Made by a program: the position numbers and the translations under genes
Shown: one piece after another, positions 1-8,475 of the stretch
How the letters are laid out: every line of letters begins with the position of its first letter
Numbering within the stretch: the stretch's first letter is position 1
Assembly (NCBI RefSeq): GCF_002159845.1
Contig: NZ_NFJK01000003.1
Location: 1-64,000, forward strand
Length of the DNA stretch: 64,000 nt
DNA from: Anaeromassilibacillus sp. An250
GTDB taxonomy: Bacteria > Bacillota > Clostridia > Oscillospirales > Acutalibacteraceae
Direction: 5' to 3'
Notes under the pieces: model-generated
The model's database searches: none
Told to the model about the DNA's origin: nothing
What the model saw: only the letters and a program-made list of their open reading frames with translations

Positions 1-79
1 CCTATGAAGGCTCTGTCCTTCTACTTTTTTATTTGCTTTTACTTGCTCTTCTGTCCAACATGTATTGTAGCTCTACACA

Positions 80-110
80 TGCGGCTTTGCCGCACGCTTT
101 TCCCCTTTTC
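80..110 (+). terminator. Possible terminator upstream of ruvC
   Basis: A 6-bp GC-rich stem (TGCGGC/GCCGCA, three-base loop) is followed by an interrupted T-rich tract. It would end transcription entering from left of the window. A TATAAT box at 129-134, just downstream, may be the -10 element for ruvC, but no good -35 is visible. Confidence 0.4.
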
Positions 111-178
111 TAATTGGAACGGATGTGCTATAATAAAGCGAATATTATGGAAACTCGTTTGGCAAATGGAGACAGGAA

Positions 179-685
179 ATGGTCATTCTTGGAATTGACC
201 CGGGCTATGCCATTGTTGGCTACGGGGTCATTCGCGCACAAAATGGTCGGTTTGTCCCTTTGGAACATGGGGCGATCGTCACCAAGGCGGGGGAGAATTT
301 CAACCGCCGGTTGGAAATCATATATGATGCGATGACGGAAGTGCTGCAAAAGTGGAAGCCGGACGCGGTCAGCATCGAAAAGCTTTATTTTAAAAACAAC
401 AAAACAACGGCGATCGGCGTGGCCGAGGCGCGCGGCGTGATTTTGCTGGCGACCCAAAAGGCCGGCGTGCCGGTCTATGAGTACACGCCGCTGCAAGTGA
501 AACAGGCAGTGACGGGTTACGGGCAGGCGCTCAAACCCCAGGTGATGGAGATGACCCGGCGGCTTCTGTGCCTGCAACAAATCCCCAAGCCGGACGATGT
601 GGCGGACGCCTTGGCTATGGCCATCTGCCACGGGCAGGCAGCGGGGTCGTCCCTGCGGCAGGCGCTGCTGGGGCGCAGATCATGA
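179..685 (+). CDS. ruvC: Crossover junction endodeoxyribonuclease RuvC
   Basis: This is the Holliday-junction resolvase that cuts four-way DNA junctions on the RuvAB complex. At 168 aa it has the usual family length. The RNase H-like acidic residues are all visible: D7 in the opening MVILGIDPG, E67 in VSIEKLYF, and D140 and D143 in KPDDVADAL. The family motif VKQAVTGYGQA lies at about 107-117. The ATG follows a GACAGGA site. It is first of a ruvC-ruvA-ruvB operon, with ruvA 17 nt downstream, an order usual in Clostridia. Confidence 0.97.
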   Translation: MVILGIDPGYAIVGYGVIRAQNGRFVPLEHGAIVTKAGENFNRRLEIIYDAMTEVLQKWKPDAVSIEKLYFKNNKTTAIGVAEARGVILLATQKAGVPVYEYTPLQVKQAVTGYGQALKPQVMEMTRRLLCLQQIPKPDDVADALAMAICHGQAAGSSLRQALLGRRS

Positions 686-702
686 GATAGACGGAGTGGC
701 GT

Positions 703-1308
703 ATGTTTTATAGTATCAAGGGAACATTGACGCATATGGAGCCCGGGTTTGTTGTGGTGGAGTGCGCAGGGGTGGGCTTTAAGTGCCTCACCACGCTGAG
801 CACCCAGCGCACCATGCCGCAGATCGGCGAACAGGTCAAGCTGTTTACCCATTTGAATGTCCGGGAGGATGCAATGGATCTGTTCGGCTTTGCCACGATG
901 ATGGAGCTAAACTGCTTTAAAATGCTGACGGCGGTTTCCGGCGTGGGGCCGAAGGTGGGGCTTGCCATTTTGAGCGAGCTTTCGCCGGAGCAGGTGGCCA
1001 TGGCCGCGGCATCGGGGGACAGCAAATCGCTGACCCGCGCCAGCGGCGTGGGCGCAAAGCTGGCGCAGCGCATCGTGTTGGAATTGAAAGACAAGGTGAA
1101 AAAGATGGGCGGCGGAGTCCTGGAGGGCTTTGCGCCCGCGGGCGGGGTGCCGTCGGCAGCGGGGAACGCTGCCAACGCCGTCAGTGCGCTGTCCGTGTTG
1201 GGCTATACGCCGACGGACGCGGCCTCTGTGGTAGCGAAATTTGACAGCAGCTTGCCAACGGAAGAGCTCATCCGCTTGGCGCTGAAGGAATTCGGGAAAA
1301 ACCGGTGA
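703..1308 (+). CDS. ruvA: Holliday junction branch migration protein RuvA
   Basis: RuvA binds the four-way junction as a tetramer and loads the RuvB motor. The 201-aa protein has the N-terminal OB-fold (MFYSIKGTLTHMEPGFVVVECAGVG), two helix-hairpin-helix motifs (VSGVGPKVGLAILS near 75-88 and ASGVGAKLAQRIVLEL near 110-125), a Gly/Ala-rich linker, and the C-terminal three-helix domain that contacts RuvB (ALSVLGYTPTDAASVV). It sits between ruvC and ruvB, about 20 nt from ruvB, so the three are almost certainly co-transcribed. Confidence 0.97.
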   Translation: MFYSIKGTLTHMEPGFVVVECAGVGFKCLTTLSTQRTMPQIGEQVKLFTHLNVREDAMDLFGFATMMELNCFKMLTAVSGVGPKVGLAILSELSPEQVAMAAASGDSKSLTRASGVGAKLAQRIVLELKDKVKKMGGGVLEGFAPAGGVPSAAGNAANAVSALSVLGYTPTDAASVVAKFDSSLPTEELIRLALKEFGKNR

Positions 1309-1328
1309 AAGGGTGGTGAGGCGTGCCG

Positions 1329-2438
1329 ATGGATTACGAGAATGAGATGGACTTTGAAAACCGGATGGTTGCGCCGGAGTACGCCCCCGAGGATGCGGAG
1401 GTGGAAAACCCTCTGCGCCCCCGGACCTTGGAGGAATACATCGGGCAGGAAAAGGTAAAGGAGAACCTGGCGGTCTTTATCGAGGCGGCCAAGCAGCGCA
1501 AGGAATCGCTGGACCATGTGCTGCTGTACGGCCCGCCGGGACTCGGCAAGACGACGCTGGCGGGGATCATCGCCAACGAATTGAACGTCAATTTGCGCAT
1601 CACCTCCGGCCCGGCGATTGAAAAGCCGGGGGATCTCGCTGCGTTGCTGACCAACCTGAACCCCGGCGACGTGCTCTTCATCGACGAAGTGCACCGCCTG
1701 TCGCGCAGCGTGGAGGAGATCCTCTATCCGGCGATGGAGGACTATGCGCTGGACATCATCACCGGCAAGGGGCAGATGGCGGCTTCCTACCATTTGCCGC
1801 TGCCCAAGTTTACGCTGGTGGGGGCCACAACGCGCGCGGGCCAGCTTTCCGCGCCGCTGCGCGACCGTTTTGGCGTGGTGCTGCGGCTGGAAATGTATTC
1901 CCCGGAGGAGCTGGCCAAGATTGTCACCCGGAGCGCGCGCATCCTGGGCATCCCCATTGAGGCGGACGGCGCGCTGGAAATCGCCTCGCGCTCGCGGGGG
2001 ACGCCGCGTATTGCGAACCGGATGCTCCGGCGCGTGCGGGATTTTGCGCAGGTGATGACGGACGGGGTGATTACGTACCAATCCGCTAAGATCGGCCTGG
2101 ACCGCCTCGAAGTGGACGAGATCGGGCTGGACGCCAACGACCGGCGGATGCTCAGCGCCATGATCCGCTATTATAACGGCGGCCCGGTGGGATTGGAGAC
2201 GCTTGCGGCGGCCATCGGGGAAGAAGCGGTCACCATCGAGGACGTCTATGAACCGTATCTGATGCAGATCGGCTTTTTGAACCGCACGCCCCGCGGACGC
2301 TGCGTCACGCGCGCGGCGTACCTGCACCTGGGGCTGACGCCGCCGGGGGAGCAGACCCCGCAGCAGAGCTTCTTCGATTTGGCCAGGGCGCAGGAACCGA
2401 AGGACAGCGCCTCAAAAGATTCACTGGACGGGAAATAA
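1329..2438 (+). CDS. ruvB: Holliday junction branch migration DNA helicase RuvB
   Basis: RuvB is the hexameric AAA+ ATPase that drives branch migration with RuvA. Visible motifs are Walker A GPPGLGKT (about residues 68-75), Walker [11 protein letters not shown], sensor 1 VGATTRAG, an arginine-finger stretch APLRDRFG, and the C-terminal winged-helix domain ([24 protein letters not shown]). The ATG at 1329 is preferred: GGTGGTGAG ends 8 nt before it, while the in-frame GTG at 1323 is only 2 nt from that site. The length of 369 aa includes about 20 extra acidic N-terminal residues and a short polar tail. Confidence 0.97.
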   Translation: MDYENEMDFENRMVAPEYAPEDAEVENPLRPRTLEEYIGQEKVKENLAVFIEAAKQRKESLDHVLLYGPPGLGKTTLAGIIANELNVNLRITSGPAIEKPGDLAALLTNLNPGDVLFIDEVHRLSRSVEEILYPAMEDYALDIITGKGQMAASYHLPLPKFTLVGATTRAGQLSAPLRDRFGVVLRLEMYSPEELAKIVTRSARILGIPIEADGALEIASRSRGTPRIANRMLRRVRDFAQVMTDGVITYQSAKIGLDRLEVDEIGLDANDRRMLSAMIRYYNGGPVGLETLAAAIGEEAVTIEDVYEPYLMQIGFLNRTPRGRCVTRAAYLHLGLTPPGEQTPQQSFFDLARAQEPKDSASKDSLDGK

Positions 2439-2450
2439 ATCCCTTTTTGC

Positions 2451-2745
2451 GTTGCCGGCCCTTTGAGGGCCGTGGGTTGAAAAAACGATTGCGGGAAGAC
2501 CGATCCTCCCGGCTTCTTGATCGCCGCCGAAGGGCGGTGCGGGTAGAAATCACTTGTTCTGTCCGGCTTCGTCCGCCATACCGCGCTTTGCTCGGAGGAA
2601 AAAGCGGCAAGGGTGTTCGGATGTAGCGTACCAATAAAAGTTGCCGTCTCCCCGGGAGACGAGGGTTGAAACAGCATTTAGACAAAGTCCGTGTTTTCCA
2701 AGATATTCTCCCTTGCCGTCTCGGAGAGGGAGAAACGGTTAGAAA
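2451..2745 (+). repeat. Diverged hairpin repeats resembling type I-C CRISPR repeats
   Basis: This gene-free stretch after ruvB holds at least four units of about 33 bp at 2451-2483, 2519-2550, 2640-2672 and 2712-2745. Each starts near (G/C)TTGCCG, forms its own short inverted repeat, and ends in a GGGTTGAAA-like tail (GGGTTGAAAA, GGGTAGAAAT, GGGTTGAAAC, CGGTTAGAAA). Units 1 and 2 are 67 bp apart and units 3 and 4 about 72 bp; a more decayed copy may lie near 2586-2617. Stem bases differ between units but remain self-complementary. Hairpin plus TTGAAA tail and about 66-bp pitch match type I-C CRISPR arrays, but the copies are not identical and no cas gene is in the window. Confidence 0.5.
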
Positions 2746-2756
2746 GGAATTTGCAT

Positions 2757-3080
2757 TTGGAATTTTCACGTGTCAAACTGGAAATTTATGTGCCGGAAGC
2801 ATACCTTGGCTGCCTCCGGGAAGCGTTGAACGAGTTGGGCGCCTGCCACATCGGGAAGTATGACTGCTGTTCCTCCGTGGCCGCCGTCACGGGCACTTGG
2901 CGGCCGCTTCCCGGCGCGGAGCCGTACGGCGGGACGGTGGGGGAGCTTTGCCAGGGCGCGGAGTGCAAAATGGAAGCGGTCTGCCCGCGGGAGCTGGCAG
3001 CGCAGGCGGTGGAAGCGGTCCGGAAGTTGCATCCCTATGAGGAGCCGGTGATCCATGTGCTGCCGCTTTTAGACCTCTAG
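2757..3080 (+). CDS. Stand-alone CutA/PII-like domain protein (NIF3-insert type)
   Basis: The protein has about 107 aa. VKLEIYVPEAYLG, ALNELGACHIGKYDCCSS and KLHPYEEPVIHVLPL resemble the ferredoxin-like domain inserted in NIF3/YqfO proteins and related to CutA1 and PII; free-standing versions are often labelled CutA-like or YqfO-like. Its biochemical role is unknown. I prefer the TTG at 2757, because an AGAAAGGA site lies about 8 nt upstream. An in-frame ATG at 2691 would add a Ser/Arg-rich extension running through the repeat region. It is not clearly tied to a neighbouring pathway. Confidence 0.72.
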   Translation: MEFSRVKLEIYVPEAYLGCLREALNELGACHIGKYDCCSSVAAVTGTWRPLPGAEPYGGTVGELCQGAECKMEAVCPRELAAQAVEAVRKLHPYEEPVIHVLPLLDL

Positions 3081-3091
3081 CCGCAGGGCGG

Positions 3092-3129
3092 TTTTCCAAG
3101 CGGGCGAAGGATCTCGCCGGTTTGGAAAA
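3092..3129 (+). other. Nested hairpin after the CutA-like gene
   Basis: An 8-bp stem TTTTCCAA/TTGGAAAA encloses a second stem GGGCGA/TCGCC. There is no T-run after it, so termination is uncertain; it may protect the transcript 3' end. The rest of the gap to glmM shows only the strong AAGGAG site of glmM. Confidence 0.4.
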
Positions 3130-3296
3130 GTGTCCGGCGGTCTTGCAAATCACTGGTTTCTGGCCGGTCGTATGAGATTGCGACGCGGTTTTCAGGAAAA
3201 AGCCGTTACAATAGGAAAAAAGATTGGTTTCGGAGCGTTTTGGCAAGAAAACTACCCCCGGAAAAAGGGGAACGATTTTAAGGAGTGTGTTAAGCT

Positions 3297-4646
3297 ATGG
3301 GCAGACTTTTTGGAACGGACGGCGTCAGAGGCGTCGCAAATTCGGAGCTTACCTGTGAGATGGCCATGAACATCGGCCGGGCGGCGGCGATGGTGTTGAC
3401 GGACAACAACCACCGCCATCCTAAAATTTTGATCGGAAAAGACACGCGCATTTCTTCCGATATGTTGGAGAGTGCAATTACAGCTGGCCTGTGCAGCGTG
3501 GGGGCTAATGTTGTGCAGCTCGGTGTTGTGCCGACCCCGGCGGTGGCGTTCTTGGTCGGCAAATACAAAGCGGACGCGGGCGTGATGCTCACAGCGTCGC
3601 ACAACCCCTGCGAGTTCAATGGGATCAAAATTTTCAGCGGCGACGGCTATAAGCTGCCAGACGCGCTCGAAGAGCAGATCGAGGCCATCGTCCTCGACCA
3701 CGCCGACGTTCCGCCGGTCCCCACAGGGGGCGACATCGGCAGCGTAACCACTGCGCCGAACGTGGTGCGCGATTATGTGGACCACATCAAGAGCACGGTC
3801 CCGTTTGCTCTGACCGGGATGCGGATTGGCATCGACTGTGCAAACGGCGCGGCCTCCCGCACGGCGGAGCTGCTGTTCACGGAATTGGGCGCGGAGTGCC
3901 ATATGCTGGCCGACAAGCCCAACGGGGTGAACGTCAACGACAACTGCGGGTCCACCCATATGGAAAACCTGATGAGCTTTGTCAAGGAGAACCACCTGGA
4001 CGCGGGCATCGCGTTTGACGGCGATGCGGACCGCTGCCTCGCTGTGGACGACAAGGGCCAGCTGGTGGACGGCGACTTTGTGATGGCCATCTGCGCCGCG
4101 GATATGAAATCGCGCGGCAAGCTGGCGAAGAACACTGTGGTGGGTACCATCATGACCAACATGGGCTTCACCCGTTTTTGCAGCGAAAACGGCCTGCACT
4201 TCGAGGCGACCAAGGTCGGCGACCGCTATGTGCTGGAGGAGATGCAGCTGGAAGGCTATAATTTTGGCGGCGAGCAGAGCGGCCATGTGATCTTCCTGGA
4301 TTTTGCCACAACCGGCGACGGCCAGATGACGGCGGCACAGCTGCTGAGCATTGTCCACCGCCGCGAGGCGAAGCTTTCCAGCCTAGCAACCCTGATGACC
4401 CGCTATCCGCAGGTGATCGTCAATGTGCAGGTGGGCCCGGAGGGGAAGCTACATTTCTACACGGACAGCGAGGTCAAGGAGGCCATCGAAAACGCGAAGG
4501 CGAAGCTGGGGACCAGCGGCCGCATCGTGGTCCGCCCGTCCGGTACAGAGCCGCTCCTGCGCGTGATGATCGAGGGCGAGGACTTGGAGTATATCAATGT
4601 GCTTGCGAACTCCGTGGCGGATGTCCTGCGGGAGCGTTTGGCGTAA
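3297..4646 (+). CDS. glmM: Phosphoglucosamine mutase GlmM
   Basis: GlmM interconverts glucosamine-6-phosphate and glucosamine-1-phosphate, feeding UDP-GlcNAc for peptidoglycan. At 449 aa it matches the family length. It opens with GRLFGTDGVRGVAN and carries the phosphoserine loop TASHNP (S101), the Mg-binding DGDADR near 241-246, the sugar-binding GGEQSGH, and the C-terminal phosphate loop RPSGTEPLLRVM. The TASHNP and GVRG signatures mark GlmM rather than a general phosphomannomutase. The start follows AAGGAGTGTGTTAAGCT. It appears to be transcribed alone. Confidence 0.97.
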   Translation: MGRLFGTDGVRGVANSELTCEMAMNIGRAAAMVLTDNNHRHPKILIGKDTRISSDMLESAITAGLCSVGANVVQLGVVPTPAVAFLVGKYKADAGVMLTASHNPCEFNGIKIFSGDGYKLPDALEEQIEAIVLDHADVPPVPTGGDIGSVTTAPNVVRDYVDHIKSTVPFALTGMRIGIDCANGAASRTAELLFTELGAECHMLADKPNGVNVNDNCGSTHMENLMSFVKENHLDAGIAFDGDADRCLAVDDKGQLVDGDFVMAICAADMKSRGKLAKNTVVGTIMTNMGFTRFCSENGLHFEATKVGDRYVLEEMQLEGYNFGGEQSGHVIFLDFATTGDGQMTAAQLLSIVHRREAKLSSLATLMTRYPQVIVNVQVGPEGKLHFYTDSEVKEAIENAKAKLGTSGRIVVRPSGTEPLLRVMIEGEDLEYINVLANSVADVLRERLA

Positions 4647-4725
4647 AAAAGTGTAAACATTTTGTAGAATTGATTTATAATCGTACGATTTGTATTGAAA
4701 ATTGACGGATAAGAGAGGGTTTGCT

Positions 4726-5586
4726 TTGAGAGCGGCAGCATGGAAGGATTACGAACTGATCGACACGTCCGGCGGCGAACGATTGGAGCGGTGGGGGAAT
4801 ATCGTCCTCATCCGCCCCGACCCACAGATCATCTGGAATACGCCGCGCAAAAATCCCCTTTGGCGTGAAGCGCATGCGCGCTACCAGCGCTCCCATACGG
4901 GCGGGGGGAGTTGGCAGGAGTATCGAAAGGTGCCTTCCATGTGGAAGATCCGCTATGGGGAGCTGACCTTCCAGCTCAAGACCATGGGCTTCAAACATAC
5001 CGGAATCTTTCCGGAGCAGGCGGTAAACTGGGAGTTTGCCATGCAGAAAATCGGCGCAGCGGGCCGCCCTGTAAAGGTTTTAAACTTGTTCGGTTATACC
5101 GGGGCGGCCACGCTCGCCTGTGCAAAGGCGGGTGCGCAGGTCTGCCATGTCGATGCCTCCAAGGGGATGGTCGCCTGGGCGAAGGAGAACGCAGCGGCCT
5201 CCGGCCTGGCGGACCGGCCGGTGCGCTGGCTGGTGGACGACTGCATGAAATTCGTCCAGCGGGAGCAGCGCCGCGGGAACCACTATGAGGGCATCATCAT
5301 GGACCCTCCGTCCTATGGGCGCGGCCCCGGCGGGGAGGTCTGGAAGCTGGAGGAACAGCTCTATTCCCTGGTGGAGATGTGCGTGCCGATTTTGTCCGAG
5401 AACCCGCTGTTCTTCATCCTGAATTCCTACACCACCGGCCTTTCGCCCGCGGTGATGGAATACCTGCTGGGCGTATTGCTGCAAAAGCGCTTTGGCGGGA
5501 AGGTTTCCTCCGGGGAGATCGGGCTTCCGGTGACGGAAACTGGGCTGGTCCTTCCCTGCGGGAGTACCGCGATTTGGGAGTCCTAA
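4726..5586 (+). CDS. Class I SAM-dependent RNA methyltransferase (RlmI-like domain)
   Basis: About 286 aa. The SAM-binding motif VLNLFGYTGAATLACAKAGA, the acidic motif CHVDASKGMVAWAKENA and the catalytic DPPSYGRGPGG resemble the RlmI/YccW-type C5-cytosine or G-methyltransferase core of 23S rRNA enzymes. The N-terminal PUA domain of RlmI is absent, and the precise target is not evident. The TTG at 4726 is chosen because AAGAGAGGG sits 6 nt upstream; an in-frame TTG at 4702 has no such site. It stands alone between glmM and the ECF operon. Confidence 0.8.
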   Translation: MRAAAWKDYELIDTSGGERLERWGNIVLIRPDPQIIWNTPRKNPLWREAHARYQRSHTGGGSWQEYRKVPSMWKIRYGELTFQLKTMGFKHTGIFPEQAVNWEFAMQKIGAAGRPVKVLNLFGYTGAATLACAKAGAQVCHVDASKGMVAWAKENAAASGLADRPVRWLVDDCMKFVQREQRRGNHYEGIIMDPPSYGRGPGGEVWKLEEQLYSLVEMCVPILSENPLFFILNSYTTGLSPAVMEYLLGVLLQKRFGGKVSSGEIGLPVTETGLVLPCGSTAIWES

Positions 5587-5826
5587 TTCGACAACATATC
5601 GGATATTACAATATGTTTTATACAATTTGGATTTGAAAAGTGTGCTTGAGATGTTTGAGAAAAGCGCATGATTTGAAATAGGTTCGAGCGAATACCTTTT
5701 GCGAGGGACATTGCCAACCGGCTAGCGCGGGATTCGATCGAAGTACGGCGCTGTGGGCTGCGCCCAAACAGAAGACCATCCACCGGCGGTTAGCGCCATT
5801 GCTGAAATTACAGGGAGTAAAAACAA
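5587..5826 (+). promoter_or_regulatory. Leader region of the ECF operon with nested inverted repeats
   Basis: A 7-bp inverted repeat AACATAT/ATATGTT lies at 5593-5617, overlapping an AT-rich promoter-like tract (TATACAAT). Further down, GGCGCT near 5747 pairs with AGCGCC near 5798 around an inner GGGC/GCCC hairpin. The structured part lies between the presumed transcription start and ecfA1. I recognise no known riboswitch consensus. Confidence 0.35.
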
Positions 5827-6693
5827 ATGGCTTTTATACAGACAAAGGATTTGAAATTCACCTATGACGATGTGGAAGACGGCGAAGCCGGGAAGGTGCA
5901 CGAGGTGCTCAAGGGCGTCAACCTCGACATTCAAAAGGGCGAGTTTGTCGCACTGCTCGGCCACAATGGGTCGGGAAAATCCACCATCGCCAAGATGTTC
6001 AACGCCATGCTGTTGCCCGCTGGGGGCAAGGTCTACGTGGAGGGGATGGATACCCTCGATGAAAGTCTCGTCTACGAGATTCGCCGCCGCGTGGGGCTGG
6101 TCCTGCAAAATCCGGACAACCAACTGGTGGCCAGTATCGTGGAAGAGGACGTGGCATTCGGCCCGGAAAACCTCGGCATCGCGCCGGAGGAGATCCGCAG
6201 GCGGGTGGACGACGCGCTGAAGGCGGTGGAGATGTACGATTACCGCCTAAACGCCCCCTACAAGCTCTCCGGCGGCCAAAAGCAGCGCATCGCCATCGCG
6301 GGGATCATTGCGATGCAGCCGGAGTGCATCGTGCTGGACGAGCCGACCGCAATGCTCGACCCGCGCGGCAGGGAAGAGGTGCTGCGGACGATCCACAAGC
6401 TGAATCGGGAAAAGGGGATCACCATTGTCCTGATTACCCACTATATGGATGAGGCGGTGCAGGCGGGCCGCGTGGTGGTGATGGACGACGGGCAGATCTT
6501 GTTGCAGGGGACGCCCAAAGAGGTGTTTTCCCATGTGGAGCTGCTCAAGCAGCACAAACTGGACGTCCCGCAGGCCACGGAACTGATTTACCGCCTGCGC
6601 GCGAGCGGCTACCCATTGCCGGAGTGCGTGTTGAACGAAGAGGATTGTGTGGCCGCGCTGGAGCGGATTTTGAAGGCGCCGGTAGGCAGATAA
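5827..6693 (+). CDS. ecfA1: ECF transporter ATPase EcfA1
   Basis: This is one of two ATPases energising an energy-coupling factor vitamin/metal importer. The 288-aa protein has Walker A GHNGSGKST (about 45-53), the Q-loop QNPDNQ typical of ECF ATPases, signature LSGGQKQR, Walker B CIVLDEPTAMLD and the H-loop ITHYMDE. It starts the operon ecfA1-ecfA2-ecfT, and truA follows. No substrate-binding S component is in the window, so the module probably serves several S proteins encoded elsewhere (group II ECF); that is inference. Confidence 0.95.
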   Translation: MAFIQTKDLKFTYDDVEDGEAGKVHEVLKGVNLDIQKGEFVALLGHNGSGKSTIAKMFNAMLLPAGGKVYVEGMDTLDESLVYEIRRRVGLVLQNPDNQLVASIVEEDVAFGPENLGIAPEEIRRRVDDALKAVEMYDYRLNAPYKLSGGQKQRIAIAGIIAMQPECIVLDEPTAMLDPRGREEVLRTIHKLNREKGITIVLITHYMDEAVQAGRVVVMDDGQILLQGTPKEVFSHVELLKQHKLDVPQATELIYRLRASGYPLPECVLNEEDCVAALERILKAPVGR

Positions 6694-6769
6694 TTCTCCC
6701 GGCAAGGACGAATAAAAGATCCGCAGGTATCCGCACAGCGGAATCTGACGGAGGTTTGGAGAAAGCACT

Positions 6770-7636
6770 ATGGCGATTATTGAGACGAAAGACCTGACAT
6801 ACACATATGGCACGGGCACGCCGTTTGAGAAGACGGCGGTGGACCATGTGAACCTCTCCATCGAGCAGGGGGAGTTCATCGGCGTGATCGGGCATACCGG
6901 TTCCGGCAAGTCCACGCTGATCCAGCAGTTCAATGGGCTTTTGCGGCCCACCTCCGGGACGGTGCTGCTGGACGGGAAGGACATCTGGGCGGAGCCAAAG
7001 AAAATCCGGGCGGTACGCTTCCGCGTGGGTATGGTGTTCCAGTACCCGGAGCACCAGCTCTTCGAAGAGACAGTCCTCAAGGACATCTCCTTCGGTCCCT
7101 CCAACATGGGGCTGGAACCGGCGGAGATTGAAAAGCGTGCGCGCGATGCGGCGAAATTTGTCGGCCTGCGGGAAGAGCTCCTGGAAAAGAGCCCGTTTGA
7201 GCTCTCCGGCGGCGAGAAGCGCCGAGTCGCCATCGCGGGCGTCATCGCGATGGACCCGGACGTCCTGATTTTGGATGAACCCACCGCAGGCCTGGACCCG
7301 CGCGGGCGCGACGTTCTGCTCTCGCAGATTGTGAATTACCACGAGGTACGGCACAATACGATATTGTTGGTTTCCCACAGCATGGAGGACATCGCACGCA
7401 CCGCGGATCGAATTTTGGTGATGAACGGCGGGAAGGCCGCCATGTTCGACGAGACGAAGAAGGTGTTTGCACGCGGGGAGGAATTGGAGCGGATGGGCCT
7501 GCGGGTCCCGCAGATCACCAAGATCCTCGCCATGCTGCAAAAAGACGGCTATCCGGTCGAGACCGCCCTCACGTTGGAGCAGGCGATCCGGCAGCTGATG
7601 CCGTTGCTGGAGGAAGGAGGGCGTACGCATGGTTAG
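6770..7636 (+). CDS. ecfA2: ECF transporter ATPase EcfA2
   Basis: This is the second ATPase of the ECF heterodimer, 288 aa. It has Walker A GHTGSGKST, the ECF-type Q-loop FQYPEHQLFE, signature LSGGEKRR, Walker B VLILDEPTAGLDPRGR and the switch VSHSMEDIA. The QYPEHQ form is characteristic of EcfA2 and QNPDNQ of EcfA1, which supports the assignment of the pair. It starts 77 nt after ecfA1 behind GGAGGTTTGGAGAAAGC and overlaps ecfT by 8 nt, implying translational coupling. Confidence 0.95.
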   Translation: MAIIETKDLTYTYGTGTPFEKTAVDHVNLSIEQGEFIGVIGHTGSGKSTLIQQFNGLLRPTSGTVLLDGKDIWAEPKKIRAVRFRVGMVFQYPEHQLFEETVLKDISFGPSNMGLEPAEIEKRARDAAKFVGLREELLEKSPFELSGGEKRRVAIAGVIAMDPDVLILDEPTAGLDPRGRDVLLSQIVNYHEVRHNTILLVSHSMEDIARTADRILVMNGGKAAMFDETKKVFARGEELERMGLRVPQITKILAMLQKDGYPVETALTLEQAIRQLMPLLEEGGRTHG

Positions 7637-8444
7637 AGATGTCACCCTGGGGCAATATTTCCCCGCAAAATCGGTGATCCATCGCCTGGACCCGCGCGTC
7701 AAGGTGATTTTGACCTTCCTATTTATTGTATTTGTCTTTGTGGCGCAGAATTTCGCTGCGCTGCTCCTGATGATCGCGCTGGAAGTGTGCGTAATGGCGA
7801 GCTCCGGCGTGCCGGTCAAACAGTATTTCAAGAGCCTGAAAGCGGTTTTGTTCATTGTAATTTTCACCGGCATTCTGAACCTGTTCTATGGGTCAGGGGA
7901 GCCGCTGGTGACGCTCTTTGGATTTATGCAGATCACCTGGAATGGCATCCAAAACGCCATCTTTATCGCGATCCGCATCATGAGCCTGATTTTATTCAGC
8001 GCGGTGCTGACTTTTACAACCACGCCGACCGAATTGACGGACGCTCTGGAGCGCATCATGAAACCGCTGAAAGTGCTCCATGTGCGGGTCCATGAAATCG
8101 CCATGATGATGACGATCGCCCTGCGCTTTGTCCCCACGCTTTTGGAAGAGACGGACAAGATCATGAGCGCGCAGAAGGCGCGCGGCGCAGACCTGGAAAG
8201 CGGCGGGTTGATGCAGCGGATCAAAGCGCTGATCCCGATCCTGATCCCGCTCTTTGTGTCGTCCTTCCGCCGGGCGTACGACCTGGCCATGGCCATGGAG
8301 TGCCGCTGCTACCACGGAGGGGAAGGGCGCACCAAGATGAAACAGCTGCATATGGCTGCGCGCGACGGCTGGGCGGTCGCGATTTCCGTGGCGGTCTGTG
8401 CGCTGGTGATTGTGCTGAATGTTTTGATGCCGGCGATCCTATAA
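7629..8444 (+). CDS. ecfT: ECF transporter transmembrane protein EcfT
   Basis: EcfT is the integral membrane scaffold that couples the ATPases to an S component. The 271-aa protein starts GQYFPAKSVIHRLDPRVKV, the usual EcfT N terminus, followed by about five hydrophobic segments. The first coupling motif is QKARGADLE (about 180-188). The second, normally AMEARGY-like, reads AMECRCYHGGEGRTKM, so ARG is replaced by CRC. It overlaps the end of ecfA2 by 8 nt, and truA follows after 31 nt. Confidence 0.94.
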   Translation: MVRDVTLGQYFPAKSVIHRLDPRVKVILTFLFIVFVFVAQNFAALLLMIALEVCVMASSGVPVKQYFKSLKAVLFIVIFTGILNLFYGSGEPLVTLFGFMQITWNGIQNAIFIAIRIMSLILFSAVLTFTTTPTELTDALERIMKPLKVLHVRVHEIAMMMTIALRFVPTLLEETDKIMSAQKARGADLESGGLMQRIKALIPILIPLFVSSFRRAYDLAMAMECRCYHGGEGRTKMKQLHMAARDGWAVAISVAVCALVIVLNVLMPAIL

Positions 8445-8475
8445 AAATCCCCGGGACGGAGAGGAGGAAAAGCGT

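Noticed and set aside
4-198. Open frame of 64 aa at the left edge
   Set aside because: It crosses the terminator hairpin and the ruvC promoter region and overlaps the ruvC start; composition is not protein-like.
1203-2327. 374-aa minus-strand frame over ruvB
   Set aside because: Antisense shadow of a GC-rich gene; His/Arg-rich and without a ribosome site.
2451-2745. A functional CRISPR array
   Set aside because: Repeats are not identical, spacing varies and no cas genes are present; reported only as CRISPR-like repeats.
5587-5826. A known riboswitch (TPP, cobalamin, FMN, preQ1) before ecfA1
   Set aside because: None of the conserved core sequences is visible.
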